Positions 33,841-45,456 are shown, counted from the stretch's first letter. The stretch is DNA of 64,000 bases from Elymus sibiricus (GCA_039707655.1 CM077673.1:271444288-271508287); one strand, 5' to 3'. Notes: generated from the letters alone by a model not told the origin. Numbers and translations: made by a program.

Positions 33841-35459
33841 TTTTTTCAACTGGAAACTGTAGGGGAACCCCCCACAGCATTTTTACTTTATTACCAATAG
33901 GAGTTACAACTTACATGGATTACCAGTGGTAATCAAACTGAAAAAGAGGAAAAGAACTAATAGGCTAAAAACCTAACAAGAACTACAAAACAATACCACA
34001 AGGAGGCAGAAAAGAAATCCATCTCAATAATTCAGCTCTGAAGACATGCTTGATTCTATGTTGCATGAGAGTCATGTCATGGATAAAAGCACTTCTCCAT
34101 TTATTAAAGCTAGGCCTTTCATGCCTGAAGACCTTAGCATTTCTGACTATCCAGATATTCCAGCAAGCAACAAAAACCACCTCAGTGAAGAAAGGTTTTC
34201 CAAAATCACGTTTAGCTTGTGTCACAATGTTGCTCATATTATCTCCCTGCGGCCAACAGATTCGAAGATAATTCCAAACTCTCACACTGAAATTACAGTG
34301 GAAGAAGAGATGATCTCTGGTTTCCCTTGTCTGCAAAGGACAGATAGTACAATTAACCCCATCATCCATATGACAATGCCTCCTTTCAACCATATCTTTG
34401 GTGTTAACCCTGTCCATGATCAACATCCAAGCAAACACTTTTATTTTCATTGTACATGATGATTTCCAGATCCATAGCAACAGAGGGTTAAATGACAAGG
34501 TAGAATGCATGAAAGAGTAGAATATCTTAGGTTTGTAAGCATTGCAAGTCCCCTGCCAATACCAGATATCATTTGCATCCAACTCTCTGCTGTGAGAGGT
34601 CATCATTGCCTGAATTGTCAAGGTAAATGGAACATCTCTGAGATATCCTGCGCTTGAAAGGCTTCAGATACTGTTATCCAGGGATCTTTCACCGAAGAAA
34701 ATAGCCTTGGAAACCTTGATTGCAAAGTAGCCACAGAATCACCAAGCTTCCATCTGTCAGACCAAAATAAAGCAGAGTCTCCTGAGTTAATTTGCACCCA
34801 GTTTGTATTCCTGAAATGATCCAACATTTAGCATATATCTTTCCACGAGAAAGATCCACAGTTGTCAGTGCCCTGTGGTACCCTCCCATGATAATATGTA
34901 TTCCAAATAAGAGAAACCCATGGCAGATCCATCCTATTCAGGAACTTGTGCATATGCTTGAGCAGCAGAGCAATATTCTGGACCCCCAAATTCAAGATCC
35001 CTACCCCCCCTTACTCTTGGGCCTACAGATCAGTTCCCATGCTGCTAAGGATGGTGAGGGTTCATCTCTATGCTTTCTCCATAGGCATTGTCTCTGAATT
35101 CTCTCCAATTTCTTTAAAATTCCAGGGGGGACTAGCAGACTGCCAAGATAGAAAATGGGCATAGAGGACAAAGCAGAGTTAAGAAACTACAATCTTTCAC
35201 CCTGATTGAGGAAGGAGGAGATTGCTGTCATCGTTCTTTCCATACAGTCTACCAATGGCATGAAGTCAATCATTTTAGGCCTAGTAGTACCCACAGGTAG
35301 TCCCAAATAAGTGAAGGGCATTTTCCCCACCTGACATCCAAAGGCTGCAGCCAAACCAGTGATTGTATTCTCCTCCACATTAATAGGAACCATGGATGAC
35401 TTGTGATAATTAACCACTAATCCAGTGGAGGTGGAGAAAACCTGAAGCATATCATTTAA
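33841..35459 (-). mobile_element. 5'-truncated LINE
   Basis: About 1.6 kb on the minus strand, ending in a short poly(A) (poly(T) at 33841-33846) and flanked by the 10-bp target duplication AGCACATGTT at 33831-33840 and 35460-35469. Coding remains are present throughout. 5' truncation, terminal A run and variable-length duplication are the standard marks of target-primed reverse transcription. Confidence 0.8.
33983..35459 (-). pseudogene. LINE ORF2 fragment: RT C-terminus and zf-RVT
   Basis: The upstream end (35187-35459) has the late RT block FTYLGLPVG and the preceding STGLVVNYHKSSMVP, both typical of plant L1-type LINEs. The middle (34618-34827) has the linker ALFWSDRW. The end (33983-34621) is an open frame of 212 codons with the zinc-binding RT domain (CTICPLQTRETRDHLFFHC). 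Frames change between the parts. The RT active site and the endonuclease lie upstream and were never inserted. Confidence 0.83.
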
Positions 35460-35900
35460 AGCACATGTTACATCAACTGGCTAATCATTGTACAAAATAC
35501 GGCTAGAGACTTTATCTAATCCTGCATCCAAAGCCGCCTGCACATGTGCTGGCTTGTTACACTCCCCGACTCCCGAGGGATATGACCTTCTGCAACTATA
35601 AAGTGCGTATGCATTTTGAACTTTATATCTCTAAACAGGTGGCCGAGCGGGCTAGGTCAAAGGAACTGGATCCGATAGCTTGCTTGAGCGTGCGGCTGTG
35701 TGTTTCAAAGATTGCCTGTCCAATCCCCCCCTGATCGGCCAGCTTGATAGCCTCAATTAGTGATGTTGTCTCCGCATGCAAGGATTCATCAAGTGCCGCC
35801 ACAGCTACCTGAATAAGAGCATTTACAACCACACCCTTTATATCCCTCTCAAACGCCTGGGCAGTCTGCCCCGTCATTAACCGGTCATGAAATTTTAACC

Positions 35901-36193
35901 CACACGAGAATCTTAAATAGACCTCAAACGATCGGGCCGACCGACACCCTTCATATCCAACCCAAATATGGGGCGCATACGGGGCGTCCTGGCGCACCCG
36001 GGCACGCCCGCCATGTCAGACCCGACAGCCCGACCCCGCCGCAAATTGCACCAAATCCATCCCCAGAACTACCGGATCCATTTGCTCTTTCCTCTCTTCT
36101 TCCTCCTCTGCGCCGTCCGTCTCACAGCTCTGCACTGCGCGTGCTCCGAAGCTCTCTCGTGCTTGCCGCGGGGGACATCGTCGCCGGTCCGGA
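35901..36193. other. Unassigned GC-rich sequence left of the Tat-type element
   Basis: Nothing recognised. It ends with CCGGA at 36189-36193, directly before the LTR; the partner duplication is missing. Confidence 0.35.
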
Positions 36194-36664
36194 TGTCGGT
36201 GTTAAAACCGGCGGATCTCGGGTAGGGGGTCCCGAGCTGCGAGACTGGGATCGATGGTAACAAAGGGACGAAGAAGACGATGTTTACCCAGGTTCGGGCC
36301 CTCCTATGGAGGTAAAACCCTACGTCCTGCTTGGTTATATTGATGGTATGAAGGTTACAGAGTTGATCTACCTCGAGATCGACTAGCTAAAACCAAAGAT
36401 GAGTTTCTGTGTCCTATGATCTAAAACCCTCCCGGTTTATATAGACACCGGGGGTACTAGGGTTTACACATGGTGGGCCTCCTGCCGAGGATGGAGATGG
36501 CGATTTCCTCCTCTTGACTTGGAGTGCACGACGCGCCTTTGGGGCTTCCTTCTGGAAAGTGGAGTCTTGATGTGTCCGGCCCTTCTTCAAAGTATGGCCC
36601 ATCAAGCCGGCCTATTGAGAAACGAGCCGGCAGCCCGAGGACCCCTAAATCCGGGACTCCCTCA
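36194..36664 (-). repeat. 3' LTR of the Tat-type element
   Basis: 471 bp. On the plus strand it starts TGTCGGTGTTAAAACCGGCG and ends GGGACTCCCTCA, so on its own strand it starts TGAGGGAGTCCCGG. The ends and the adjacent polypurine tract match a common Triticeae Gypsy LTR type. Confidence 0.82.
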
Positions 36665-36690
36665 GTAGCCCCCGAACTAGCCCCCAACGC
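36665..36690 (-). other. Polypurine tract of the Tat-type element
   Basis: On the minus strand a G-rich stretch (GTTGGGGGCTAG, then TTCGGGGGCTAC) ends exactly at the LTR start. Confidence 0.7.
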
Positions 36691-37106
36691 CAAGGGTCTC
36701 AGCTCCAGCTGCTTCGTATGATCAGAGTCTTTGGCTTGCGGGGCGAGTTCTTCTTCCCCTTCCATGATCGGCTGAGACTAGTTCGGCCTCCGATGACACG
36801 TATTTCTTCCGATCATATGATTGACCGAACACCATGAATTGCTTAGCCCCGAAGGCCAATCGCCAAAGTGTAAACTGTGTTTTCTGACACCCCCTTCTGA
36901 CGAAGGGTCGCAGCCTACCATGACCACCGAGCTAGTTATGAAAACTCGATTCACGGTTCGGGGCCGCCTTTTCAGCGACACGACTTATCAATGCGCAGAT
37001 CGTGCTCCGTTTTACACGGGATATGATTACTCTCAACACGCGCATAACGGCACGCATTACTTAGGAAGCGGAGGGATTCGTGGAGCGGTAAGCGAGGCTA
37101 ATCGGT

Positions 37107-37125
37107 GACACGTCACATAAAAAGG
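37107..37125 (+). promoter_or_regulatory. Candidate promoter of the antisense ORF
   Basis: GACACGTCAC (an ACGT-core element) runs into ATAAAAAGG (TATA-like). About 115 bases downstream, after a pyrimidine-rich leader, lies the ATG at 37240. The arrangement looks like a plant core promoter but is read from sequence only. Confidence 0.35.
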
Positions 37126-37239
37126 GAAAAACCCCAAGGCCTATTCACGCTTCCCATTCGCATCCTCCGCCTCCTCAATCTTTCGAATCTCCGAGAGCCC
37201 AGATCCAGTTTCTCCTCGCCCTTTTCTCCGAGCTTATCC

Positions 37240-40200
37240 ATGGCGGTTTCTGGCTCCAACGGCAAGTGGGAGGCCTCCACGGTCACTGACCAGGATATCC
37301 GGGACCTAAAGCAGGCCGGCTACCTCCCCGCCAACATCTTCCACCGCGCCCCGGAGAAGAACCAGGTGGTTCCCACCCCCAAAGCAGGCGAGAGGGTGGT
37401 GTTCGTCCCCCACTTTATCTGGGGACTAAGCTTTCCGCTCCACCCTTTCGTCAGGGGTCTCATGTTTTTCTACGGGCTGGACTTCCACGACCTTCCGCCG
37501 AACTCCTTCATGCACATATTGGCATTCATCATCATCTGCGAAGCCTTTCTGCGGGTCAAACCGCACTTCGGCTTGTGGCTCAAGGTCTTCAATGTCAAGC
37601 CGAAGACCGTGGCCCGTGAGCACGCAAACTGCGGAGGGGCGGTAATCAGCAAGCTCCCCCACGTCGAGTGGCCTACCGGCACCTTCATCGACACAATCAA
37701 GATCTGGCAGAAGGAGTGGTTTTACATCACCGAGCCAAGGGATGAGAGCTAGGCGGCGCCTGCCGAATTCAGATCCGGACCCCCAACGAGACTGACCTCA
37801 TGGCTCAGGAAGGGCCTTAACTGGGGATCGGATGCTGAGGTGAAGCTGCTGCAGAAGCACCTTACCTCGGTGATCGAGGCCAAGGTGGAGCTGGTCAACG
37901 TGGTCCATGTCATGCTCCATCGCCGCATCCTCCCTTGCCAGCGCCTGGCATCCCCCATGTGGGCTTACCGTCCTGACAACGAGCCTACCATGCGCCAATT
38001 CTTCCGCACCACCCCTGAGAAGCTGTGGAGGGCTTTGTTCAAGCCTCAGAAGAGCTGGCCGGCCAAGGAAGAGGATACGGGCCTAAGCACAGATAACCCA
38101 CCGACCAAGGTACGGTACCATTTAAACCATTGATTCTGTTTCTTTGGCAAAAAGGTCTGAACACCTTCTCCCTTACTTTCGCAGAAGTGGCTAAGCAAAG
38201 CCGCGAAGGTTAACTGCCCGGCTCCACTGCCCGAAGACCCTAGGTCAGAACTGTTGGCAGCGATGCTCGTTGCGGCACCGTACTCGGCGCCCGAAAAGAA
38301 GGAGAAGAAGAAGGCCAGAGAGGGCATCCGCATAAAGGACCAGCCAGACGCTGCGTCCGAGGAGACCCATGCCTCCTCTAGTCGTCAGGAGGAGCATGAA
38401 GACGGGGGGGAAGAGGGCGGCGTCATCGGACGCCGTGGCGGACGCAGCTCCTCCTGCCCTGAAGAGGGCGCGTCAGGCAAGGTTGATCCTGCCCGACGAT
38501 AGCTCGGATTCCGACGCGGGATCCGAGGATTTTGAGAGAGTTCCCCGAAGGAGCTTAAGGGTCAAGCCCCCCGCTCAGAGGTATGAATCCGAAGACTCCC
38601 AGGTTATTTGTGCGAAGTTTTTCTCGATGTTTTAAACGCAAGCTAATCTTTCAATCCGCAGCCCACCACGCGTTCTCCCTACCGTCCAAATGTCGGACGG
38701 GGAGTCACCACCCGCCGAGCTAGCGAAAAGTGGGACTGCGTCGCACCCCACACCTCTAGGGGCCGCAAAGGATGCCGCGGAGGTGTCATCCAGCCAGGCT
38801 TCGATGGAGCCGAACACGGGCGGAGGGGGTGACCATGCCATGGCCGAGGCTGACGCCACAGCCACCGAGGGCTAGGGAGAGGAAACTCCCCAGGCTGCTG
38901 AGGACCAGGGGGAGAACATTCCCCTGGTCGCTGAAGAGGAAGGGCAGGGAAATACCTAGCCCCCTCCGAGGACATCTCCGGAGCACTCTGTGCCTCCGGA
39001 GTTACCGACTCGGTCCCCGGTCAGAGATCGGACTGACCGGTCACCAGCGATGCCACCAACGGCTGGGTGGCCGGTCATGGAAGAGGTGCTAGCAAGCGTC
39101 CCCATCTCCGAGGATCACCGCACTCATAGAGTGCGGTTTTGCAAGGAATTCAGTCCGTCGATAGCGGACTGAAGGAGGCCTTCAATGGTCTCTTGACGAG
39201 CTTCAAGGTGAGTCATGTAATACCTTTTCCCGAACAACTTTTAATTTGAAGTTTATGCTATGTTTATATATGTAGTAGCCCCCGAGCTCCGGATGGGTTT
39301 ACAAAAACGCATCCTGGGGTCAGATAAAAAGGAATGAACAATGACGTACAAGTTGCCAGTTAGTCCTGCAATGTTCTAAGAGCCCGTAAGAGGGCCGAAC
39401 ATAGAGCCACGTCCTTGACAGTTCGGGGGTTTGGACGTACATAAATAAATGTGGGTTTTTTTCTTTCTTTTTTTTGCAGGCCTCGTCATCGGCGGCGGCC
39501 GGTAATGCCGCTGAGCTAACCGAACTGAATCGGAAGCTCAAAATCTCCGAAGAGGAGCTTGACAGCCTGAACAAGAGGTTCGACGAGGCACAAGGTAAGC
39601 CGAATTCTAATATCCGAGCTCTATATTGATAATGATCCGCACTGGTGACCTAGTGTGATTTGCTTCCACAGCTTCAGCTGCGGAGGTTGAAAGACTCAAG
39701 GCCGAGCTTCAGAAAACGAAGCAGGAGGCCGAGGAGAAGAAGACGGCCGCCGAAGAGGCAGCAGCCGCGCTTTCCAGCTTGAAGGCTGCAACCGCCAAGC
39801 ATGAGGCCCGGGTGGAGGAGGTGCAGAAAGAGCTCAAGGATGCCGGCACAAAGTGCGAGGCCCTTGAGCGAAAAGGCAAAGAACAAGCCGCCGAGCTAGC
39901 CGCACTGAAATCCGAGCTCCAGAAGGAGCGGGTGGACAGGCGGTCCTTCGAGGAGGAGGTTCGCCAAGTCAAGGCTGTCATCGATGGTTAGCCATATTCG
40001 CTGCGATGCACCTTCGACGGTAGCATATTTGCTTTGCTCACCCAGGTGTGGCATTCCTTAGGCATACGTGCGAATCTCCAGAAGAGTGCGGCGGATGCGA
40101 ACAAGCTTTATGCTTCGCGGGCGGAGGATGATGAGGCCCGGCTATTCTGGGCGTAGTTTGAATCCCCCGAGCGTTCTCCGCTCCTCGTTGATCACATGAA

Positions 40201-40546
40201 GCAACTGATGGAGATGCACGGAATGGCGGAGCCGGCCATGAAGGACCTCTGCATCCGTCTATGGCCCGATGAGCCGTTGCCGAGCAGCTACTTCGGCCTG
40301 GTGCGGAAGCTATGTGATGCCGCGCCTTGGGTTGGCGTGCTGAAGCGCTCTACATGCATTGAGGGCACGCGGATGGCCTTTGCAAGGACCATGGTGCATT
40401 GGCCAAAGCTCCAGCCGCTCAAGATGGCCACCGCACCTCCGCCACCTGACAAGGGTCATAGGTGCCCCGAGCTTTACTTCCCCCAAGTTATGGAGGATGC
40501 TCGGGCAATAGAGGCCCAATGCTCCAAAGATATTTTGTATGAATGA
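37240..40546 (+). pseudogene. Antisense spliced ORF of the Tat-type element (putative gypsy-type transposon domain)
   Basis: Starts MAVSGSNGKWEAS. The first 170 residues match the family known as putative gypsy-type transposon (PF04195-like), with blocks FVPHFIWGLSFPLHPFVRGL and NSFMHILAFIIICEAFL. Exons by splice signals: 37240-38109, 38185-38602, 38662-39207, 39480-39594, 39672-39986 and 40046-40546, each bounded by GT...AG. Middle exons are acidic and Ser/Pro-rich; the exon at 39672-39986 is an Ala/Glu/Lys coiled coil; the last exon has PLLVDHMKQLMEMHGMAEPAM and ends before TGA. Stops at 37750 (TAG), 38873 (TAG) and 40154 (TAG) break this copy. It lies opposite to gag, between where pol should be and the 3' LTR. 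Function unknown; antisense ORFs at this place are known in Tat elements. Confidence 0.68.
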
Positions 40547-41811
40547 GCGCGATGTAATGTGCCCGAAGACTTTAACGCTTTATACTTAATGTTGCATGGT
40601 TTATCATGTCTTATAAATAGTTTATGTTTATTTAGACTCCTATGTGGCCGGTTCATCTGAAAGCAGCGAGTCGTCGGCTTCAGCCCCCACGTAGATACTA
40701 CGCGGGGTGTCTCTGTATCCGCACTTTTACCCTTAGCCGATGTATCGGCGCCCATATGCGGTAGTGCGAGCAGGACAATGCAATCGGACTATGGTGCTCT
40801 ATAGCTTTCACTTAGCCGTGGGAGTGTAGAAAAAGGCGGGGGCCGATGACAAGCCCCCTGTGTTTTGTGATGTTCCGATGTGTCGGGACCGAAGCCAGCA
40901 TCACATGGTTTGTACTAACACAACACCCATCGTATAACACGGAATAACCGCTATCGGTTTTTTAGTATGACACTTATGCTCGGATTCGCAGACCGGTTCT
41001 CGCTTACTATGACGGTCAGTTTTAGGCTTTCTCCCCTGAGGTGCTTGACCAGACGAGCTGGAAGCACAATCGCAGTGGTTCTCCCTTTGCCCTTTTAGCC
41101 GAACGAGCGGAACGTAAGAGGGCAAGCACAGGAGCCGGGCAACCCAACTATTGACCCAAAATATAGTTCGGATCCGATGCATATAACGCAAAACCCAAGA
41201 CGCCGAACACATAACAAGTTGTACTGAGGTTCAAGGCGATTTTAAATTCGAGCCCCTGGTCTATTAGCCAGTTGCATCGTAATATATACCGAACTGTTTT
41301 CGCAAAAAGCGTTACCAAGAGAAGAACAGAAGATGTATAAAAGACAACGAAGTGACCATATATAATGGTTTTGTACTTGCTCAATAATTCTTATAACTTG
41401 GATTGCCGAAGCAACTGTTTACAGGTAGGTGAAATATAAAATTTACAGAGGGGAGGCTGTACCAGGAGTCTTCGATTGATGACATGACGTTCTCGATGTG
41501 CCTTGTCGCCTAACCGTTCATGTTCCTCTGTGGGGGTTGCATCCTATTAAGAGTGATGCGGTCGCCGAACGGACCTTGGGAAGAAGGTGTTGAGAAGTCG
41601 CCAAAGTATCAATGAGCTTTACGCTTTTTTGCAGGTCCTTGATGGTACCTGTGTTTTGTCCGAGGACGTGTATTGGTATTGGTCGGTCTAGCCGAACACT
41701 AACCATTTGATGGTTGTTCCCCATTGCTGCCCATGGAACCTTGAGCGTGAAGTTGTGCCTTCTTGGCACGTGTTTGGCGGCCGTTAGGGCTGTGCAATGG
41801 GGGGCGTATCC
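40547..41811. other. Spacer between antisense ORF and gag-protease
   Basis: Holds the presumed 3' untranslated part of the antisense ORF (to about 40640). Beyond that is non-coding sequence where RT, RNase H and integrase would be expected. I searched both strands by eye for YVDD/YMDD-like, HHCC and DDE blocks and saw none. Confidence 0.6.
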
Positions 41812-44638
41812 CTATTTCTGGGGAGCAGAGGAATCTGGGGGTTCGGATTGAAACCGAACTCGTTTGTCGACCTTACGGGCCGTTATGGCCGATTTGGGTG
41901 TTTGCCGATCGTCCTCATAATGGAATTCTGCTGCTATGGCCAACGCATGTTCCTCAGTTCGCAGGGAAGGCTCTGTGTTGCCGTTGACGGTGATGACCCC
42001 CTTGGGCCCCGGCATCTTGAGCTTGAGGTATGCGTAGTGTGGGACGGCGTTAAAGCGAGCGAACGCTGTACGGCCGAGCAGGGCGTGATAGCCGCTGCGA
42101 AAAGGTATGATGTCGAAGATCAAGTTCTCGCTGCGGAATTTATCGGGAGAGCCGAATACTACTTCCAGGCCAAGAGAGCCTGTGCACCGGGCTTCGACTC
42201 CTGGGATCACTCCTTGAAAGGTAGTGTTGCTAGGCTTTATCCTTGATGGATCTATGCCCGTCTTTTTCACCGTATCTGAGTAAATCAGATTTAGGCTACT
42301 TCCTCCGTCCATTAGGACTTTAGTGAGGTGATACCCATCGATAATGGGGTCTAGGACGAGGGCCGCCGAACCTCCATGACGGATACTGGTCGGGTGATCT
42401 CGCCGGTCAAAGGTGATCGGGTAGGCCGACCATGGGTTAAACTTCGGGGTAACAGGCTCTATGGCGTAGACCTCTCGAAGGGCGCGCTTCCTCTCCTTTT
42501 TAGGTATATGAGTGGCGTATATCATATTCACAGTTTTTATCTCTGGAGGGAACTGCTTCTGACCTCCATTGCTCGGACCGCGGGGCTCCTCGTCGTCCTC
42601 GCTGCGTGGGCCTTTACTCTGCTCGTCGGCTGCGAGTTTGCCGGCCTGTTTAAACACCCAACAGTTATGGTTGGTGTGGTTGGCGGGCTTGTCCGGAGTT
42701 CCATGGATCTGGCAAGGCCTCTCCATGATCTTGTCCAACGGGGTGGGTCCATCGCGATTGCCTTTAGGAGGCTTCTTCCGCTGCCCGGATCTTGGGTTGC
42801 GGAAACCGGCGTTAACGGCCGTGTCATCGGCGTCGCTAGTGCTGTGCCGGCGTTTGTTTTTGTTGTGTTTTGATTTCCCGTTTCCATCCCGGACTTCGGA
42901 AGTACCGGGGTCTTCGGGGTTGTGGCTTCGCCTTGCTAGCCAGTTATCCTCGCCCGCGCAAAAGTGGGTCATGAGTGATGTGAGTGCGGACATGGTCCTG
43001 GGTTTATCCTGACCGAGCTGGCGAGCTAGCCACTCGTCCCGAATATTGTGCCTGAAAGAGGCTATCGCTTCGGCATCTGGGCAATCGACGATCTGGTTTT
43101 TCTTGGTCAAGAACCGGTTCCAGAATTGTCGAGCAGACTCTCCTGCCTTTTGCACGACATTGCTTAGGTCGGAGGAGTCCAGGGGCAGTACATAGGTGCC
43201 CTGGAAGTTAGATAGGAATGCATCCTCAAGGTCCTCCCAGCTCCCGATAGAATTTTCGGGGAGACTGTTTAACCAGTGCCGAGCTGGCCCCTTAAGTTTG
43301 AGGGGTAGGTACTTGATGGCGTGGAGGTCGTCTCCTCGTGCCATGTGAGTGTGGAGGAGTAAATCCTCGATCCACACTGCAGGTTCAGTTGTTCCGTCGT
43401 ATTGCTCGATGTTCACGGGTTTAAACCCTTCAGGGAACTGGTGCTGTATCACCTCGTCAGTGAAGCAGAGCGGGTGGGCAGCGCCTCTGACCCGGGCTAT
43501 ATCACGCCGGTAGTCGGCGTCTGATCTGCCCTGGTTTCGGTCCCGAACTCTATTGGTTCGATCGAGCCAGGGTCTGTACTCGTCCCTTCTGCCAGGGGAG
43601 TACCCTCTAGATCCGTAGATGGATCTCGTGCGGCCTGTTCTCTCATCCAGGTCGCGCCGTAGGTCATACCCGTCGTCAGGCTCAATTGGCTCCTTTCCCC
43701 TTCTACGGGGTACCGCCGGCCTATGACCGGCCTTGCCAGCCATCCTATCTCGTCCTCGGGGAGGGCGGTCCGGCTGGTCGTATGGAGTGTGCTTGGGGGA
43801 CGACGTGTTGGGGAGCTCGTCATCGAATTGTGGCAGCAATCGCCGGCGGGGGTAGCTCTTGGGTTGATCCCATATACCGGCGCCGTGTTCTTCCTCGGCT
43901 GATTGAACCCTTATCCATCTATCGTTGAGGGTGTCTTGTTCGGCCTTGAGTTGCCGCACTTTTGCTTTCAGGCTTCGGGCAGTCGCTAAAAGCTGTTGCC
44001 TGAACCGTTCATGATCCTTAATGGTTTCGCGGACGATGAGGTCCTCGTCGTCCGGGCTGTCCTCCTCCTCTACAGGGGGGAGTTAGTTGTCATCCTCGGA
44101 GTCGTTCGGATCTTTGGGGTCGCGCTGGTCCTTCGGCCTTTCCCGGTCCTCCAACGGGTATTCGGGTATATCAGGATCGCCGAGGTCTTCCGGGGTATCG
44201 CTTTCCCCGGTGCCAGCAATAGCTTCCCTCCCCTTTTTTGTCTTTGACCGCTTACGCGGTTTCTGGCGCCTTGACGGCGCCTCACCTGAGTCATCGCCAT
44301 TGTTAGCTGGTGTGCGCTCGCCGTTACCGGATGGCGTATCCACCGTGTAGACGTCGTAGGTGGAGGTGGCGGTCCATCGCCCGGTGTTAACGGGGGTGGG
44401 AGCGCGATCCTCTTCTTCCATGTCTTTTGCCTCCTCGGAGGCGTAGTCCAACATATCGGTTAAGTCTTCGATAGTGGCTACTAAATGGGTGGTGGGTGGG
44501 ACGAAAAATTCCTCTTGACCCGCCTCAAGACCGATCTGAGTGTGGATCGGGATTGGGTCATCAGTAGTTTTCGTCAAGGAGATCCGATCTAGAGCCTTGC
44601 AGAGCATCGAGAGCTCGATCGGGTCAATCTGTCCGGCG
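41812..44638 (-). pseudogene. Gag-protease of the Tat-type element
   Basis: One continuous frame from 44638 to 41812, broken only by TAA at 44083-44085. N-terminal part acidic and repetitive (blocks of Asp/Pro, such as DRERPKDQRDPKDPND), then an Arg-rich region. The capsid-like block follows (KYLPLKLKGPARHWLNSLPE), then a Cys/His motif (CQIHGTPDKPANHTNHNCWVF). The retropepsin has catalytic block LMDGGSSLNLIYSD and second block HALLGRTAFARFNAV. The frame stops soon after the protease (SAPQK), without pol. The true start codon is missing because the element is cut at 44638. Apart from one stop the frame is well preserved over 2.8 kb. Confidence 0.85.
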
Positions 44639-45343
44639 TGTCATTAGAAGGTGGGCATGGGTATCTAATCCACTCTTCCTCGTTTTGTTCGTCAGCCTCC
44701 TCCTCATCTTTTCCATCTAATGAGCTCACAGTTTCATCAATTTCTTCTTCCAAAGGATCCTACAAAATATTAGTTTCTTCCAGGGCAGCAGACATCCCCT
44801 CAATAAATTCATCAATACCAGTATTGCATTTATAATATTCATGGCACTATAATAGTATAGCAAGATATTCAGATCTATAAAGGGCATCATCATAATTTTC
44901 ATGTTTTTCGATTCAATTTCATAAGCACACTTGAAAGCAAAAAAATCTTCTATTTTCTCCACATCATAGCAATCATATACACCATTAGCATAAGAAGCCA
45001 AGGCTTCATTATCATTAAATTCACATTGAAAGGGAAGGTGTGGAGCCTTCATCTTGGAGCAACAAGTATAGTCATATCTTAAGCACAAATCCCAAGCATA
45101 GCAACGCAACATTTTAATTTGATCCCATAAGTGTTTCCCTTTCCGAGACAAGCGATAATACCTAAAGTATTCTCGGTGATCCAAAGTATCTCCCATTATC
45201 AAGTTGAACGGGGTTTTATTAGGATTATCAAAGTAGTATTTAATTTTTTTCACATAACTAGCATCGAAGATTTTAGGAGGTTCCCCATCTCCATGAGTAG
45301 TAAGTACAACTAAATTTTTTGGTGTTCCGTGTTCCATATCCAT
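44639..45343 (-). pseudogene. Gag-position ORF of element D
   Basis: Starts MDMEHGTPKNLVVLTTHGDG at 45343 (an upstream in-frame Met at 45415 is less likely). The frame has MGDTLDHREYFRYYRLSRKG and a Cys-rich block near residue 95. Near 44860 the frame shifts; in the new frame the acidic segment DPLEEEIDETVSSLDGKDEE follows after one TAG. It directly follows the primer site, the place of gag, but shows no zinc knuckle in the part present. Similar proteins are common in Triticeae Gypsy elements; a capsid role is inferred from position. Confidence 0.62.
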
Positions 45344-45438
45344 AACTAAAGATATAAAACAACTTAGAACCAAAAATGAAAATTTCTTAGAGATAAAGCA
45401 AACAAGCACGCACAAGAATATTCACCCTACGCTATTGC

Positions 45439-45456
45439 TCCCCGGTAACGACACCA
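45439..45456 (-). other. Mutated tRNA-Asp primer-binding site of element D
   Basis: Plus strand TCCCCGGTAACGACACCA differs from the perfect site in element B at three positions, all C/T or G/A transitions. Confidence 0.75.

Larger units (their letters stand above)
33804..35900 (-). pseudogene. RNase H-like gene remnant split by a LINE
   Basis: The minus strand encodes an RNase H fold remnant of the plant RVT_3 type: ALDESLHAETTSLIEAIKLADQ, then GIGQAIFETHSRTLKQAI, then ECNKPAHVQAAL. Known relatives have ETDS where this copy has ETHS, so one active-site Asp is lost. There is a stop and a frameshift near 35560-35625. The end of the protein is interrupted at 35460-35469 by a LINE and resumes at 33840, ending at TAA 33804-33806. 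The N-terminal third is not recognisable. Such domains occur both in host genes and at the end of some plant LINEs, so this may itself be transposon-derived. Confidence 0.62.
36194..44638 (-). mobile_element. Tat-type Gypsy element without RT or integrase
   Basis: Minus-strand element with 3' LTR at 36194-36664, polypurine tract, a multi-exon ORF on the opposite strand (37240-40546), a 1.3-kb spacer and gag-protease (41812-44638). No RT, RNase H or integrase block is visible anywhere between protease and LTR. The 5' LTR, primer site and gag start are missing; the element ends abruptly in gag, joined to the gag of element D. Gag and protease style, plus an antisense ORF of the putative gypsy-type transposon family, fit the Tat lineage (as in maize Grande and rice RIRE2). 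Family name unknown. Confidence 0.78.

Noticed and set aside
35635..35722. tRNA-like sequence with a good A-box (TGGCCGAGCGGG) and weakly pairing ends
   Set aside because: No proper B-box or T-arm, and the segment lies inside the RNase H-like coding remnant read on the other strand.
41763..43012. Several plus-strand frames of 74-165 codons
   Set aside because: They are reverse-strand shadows of the gag-protease frame, a consequence of its GC-rich codon use.
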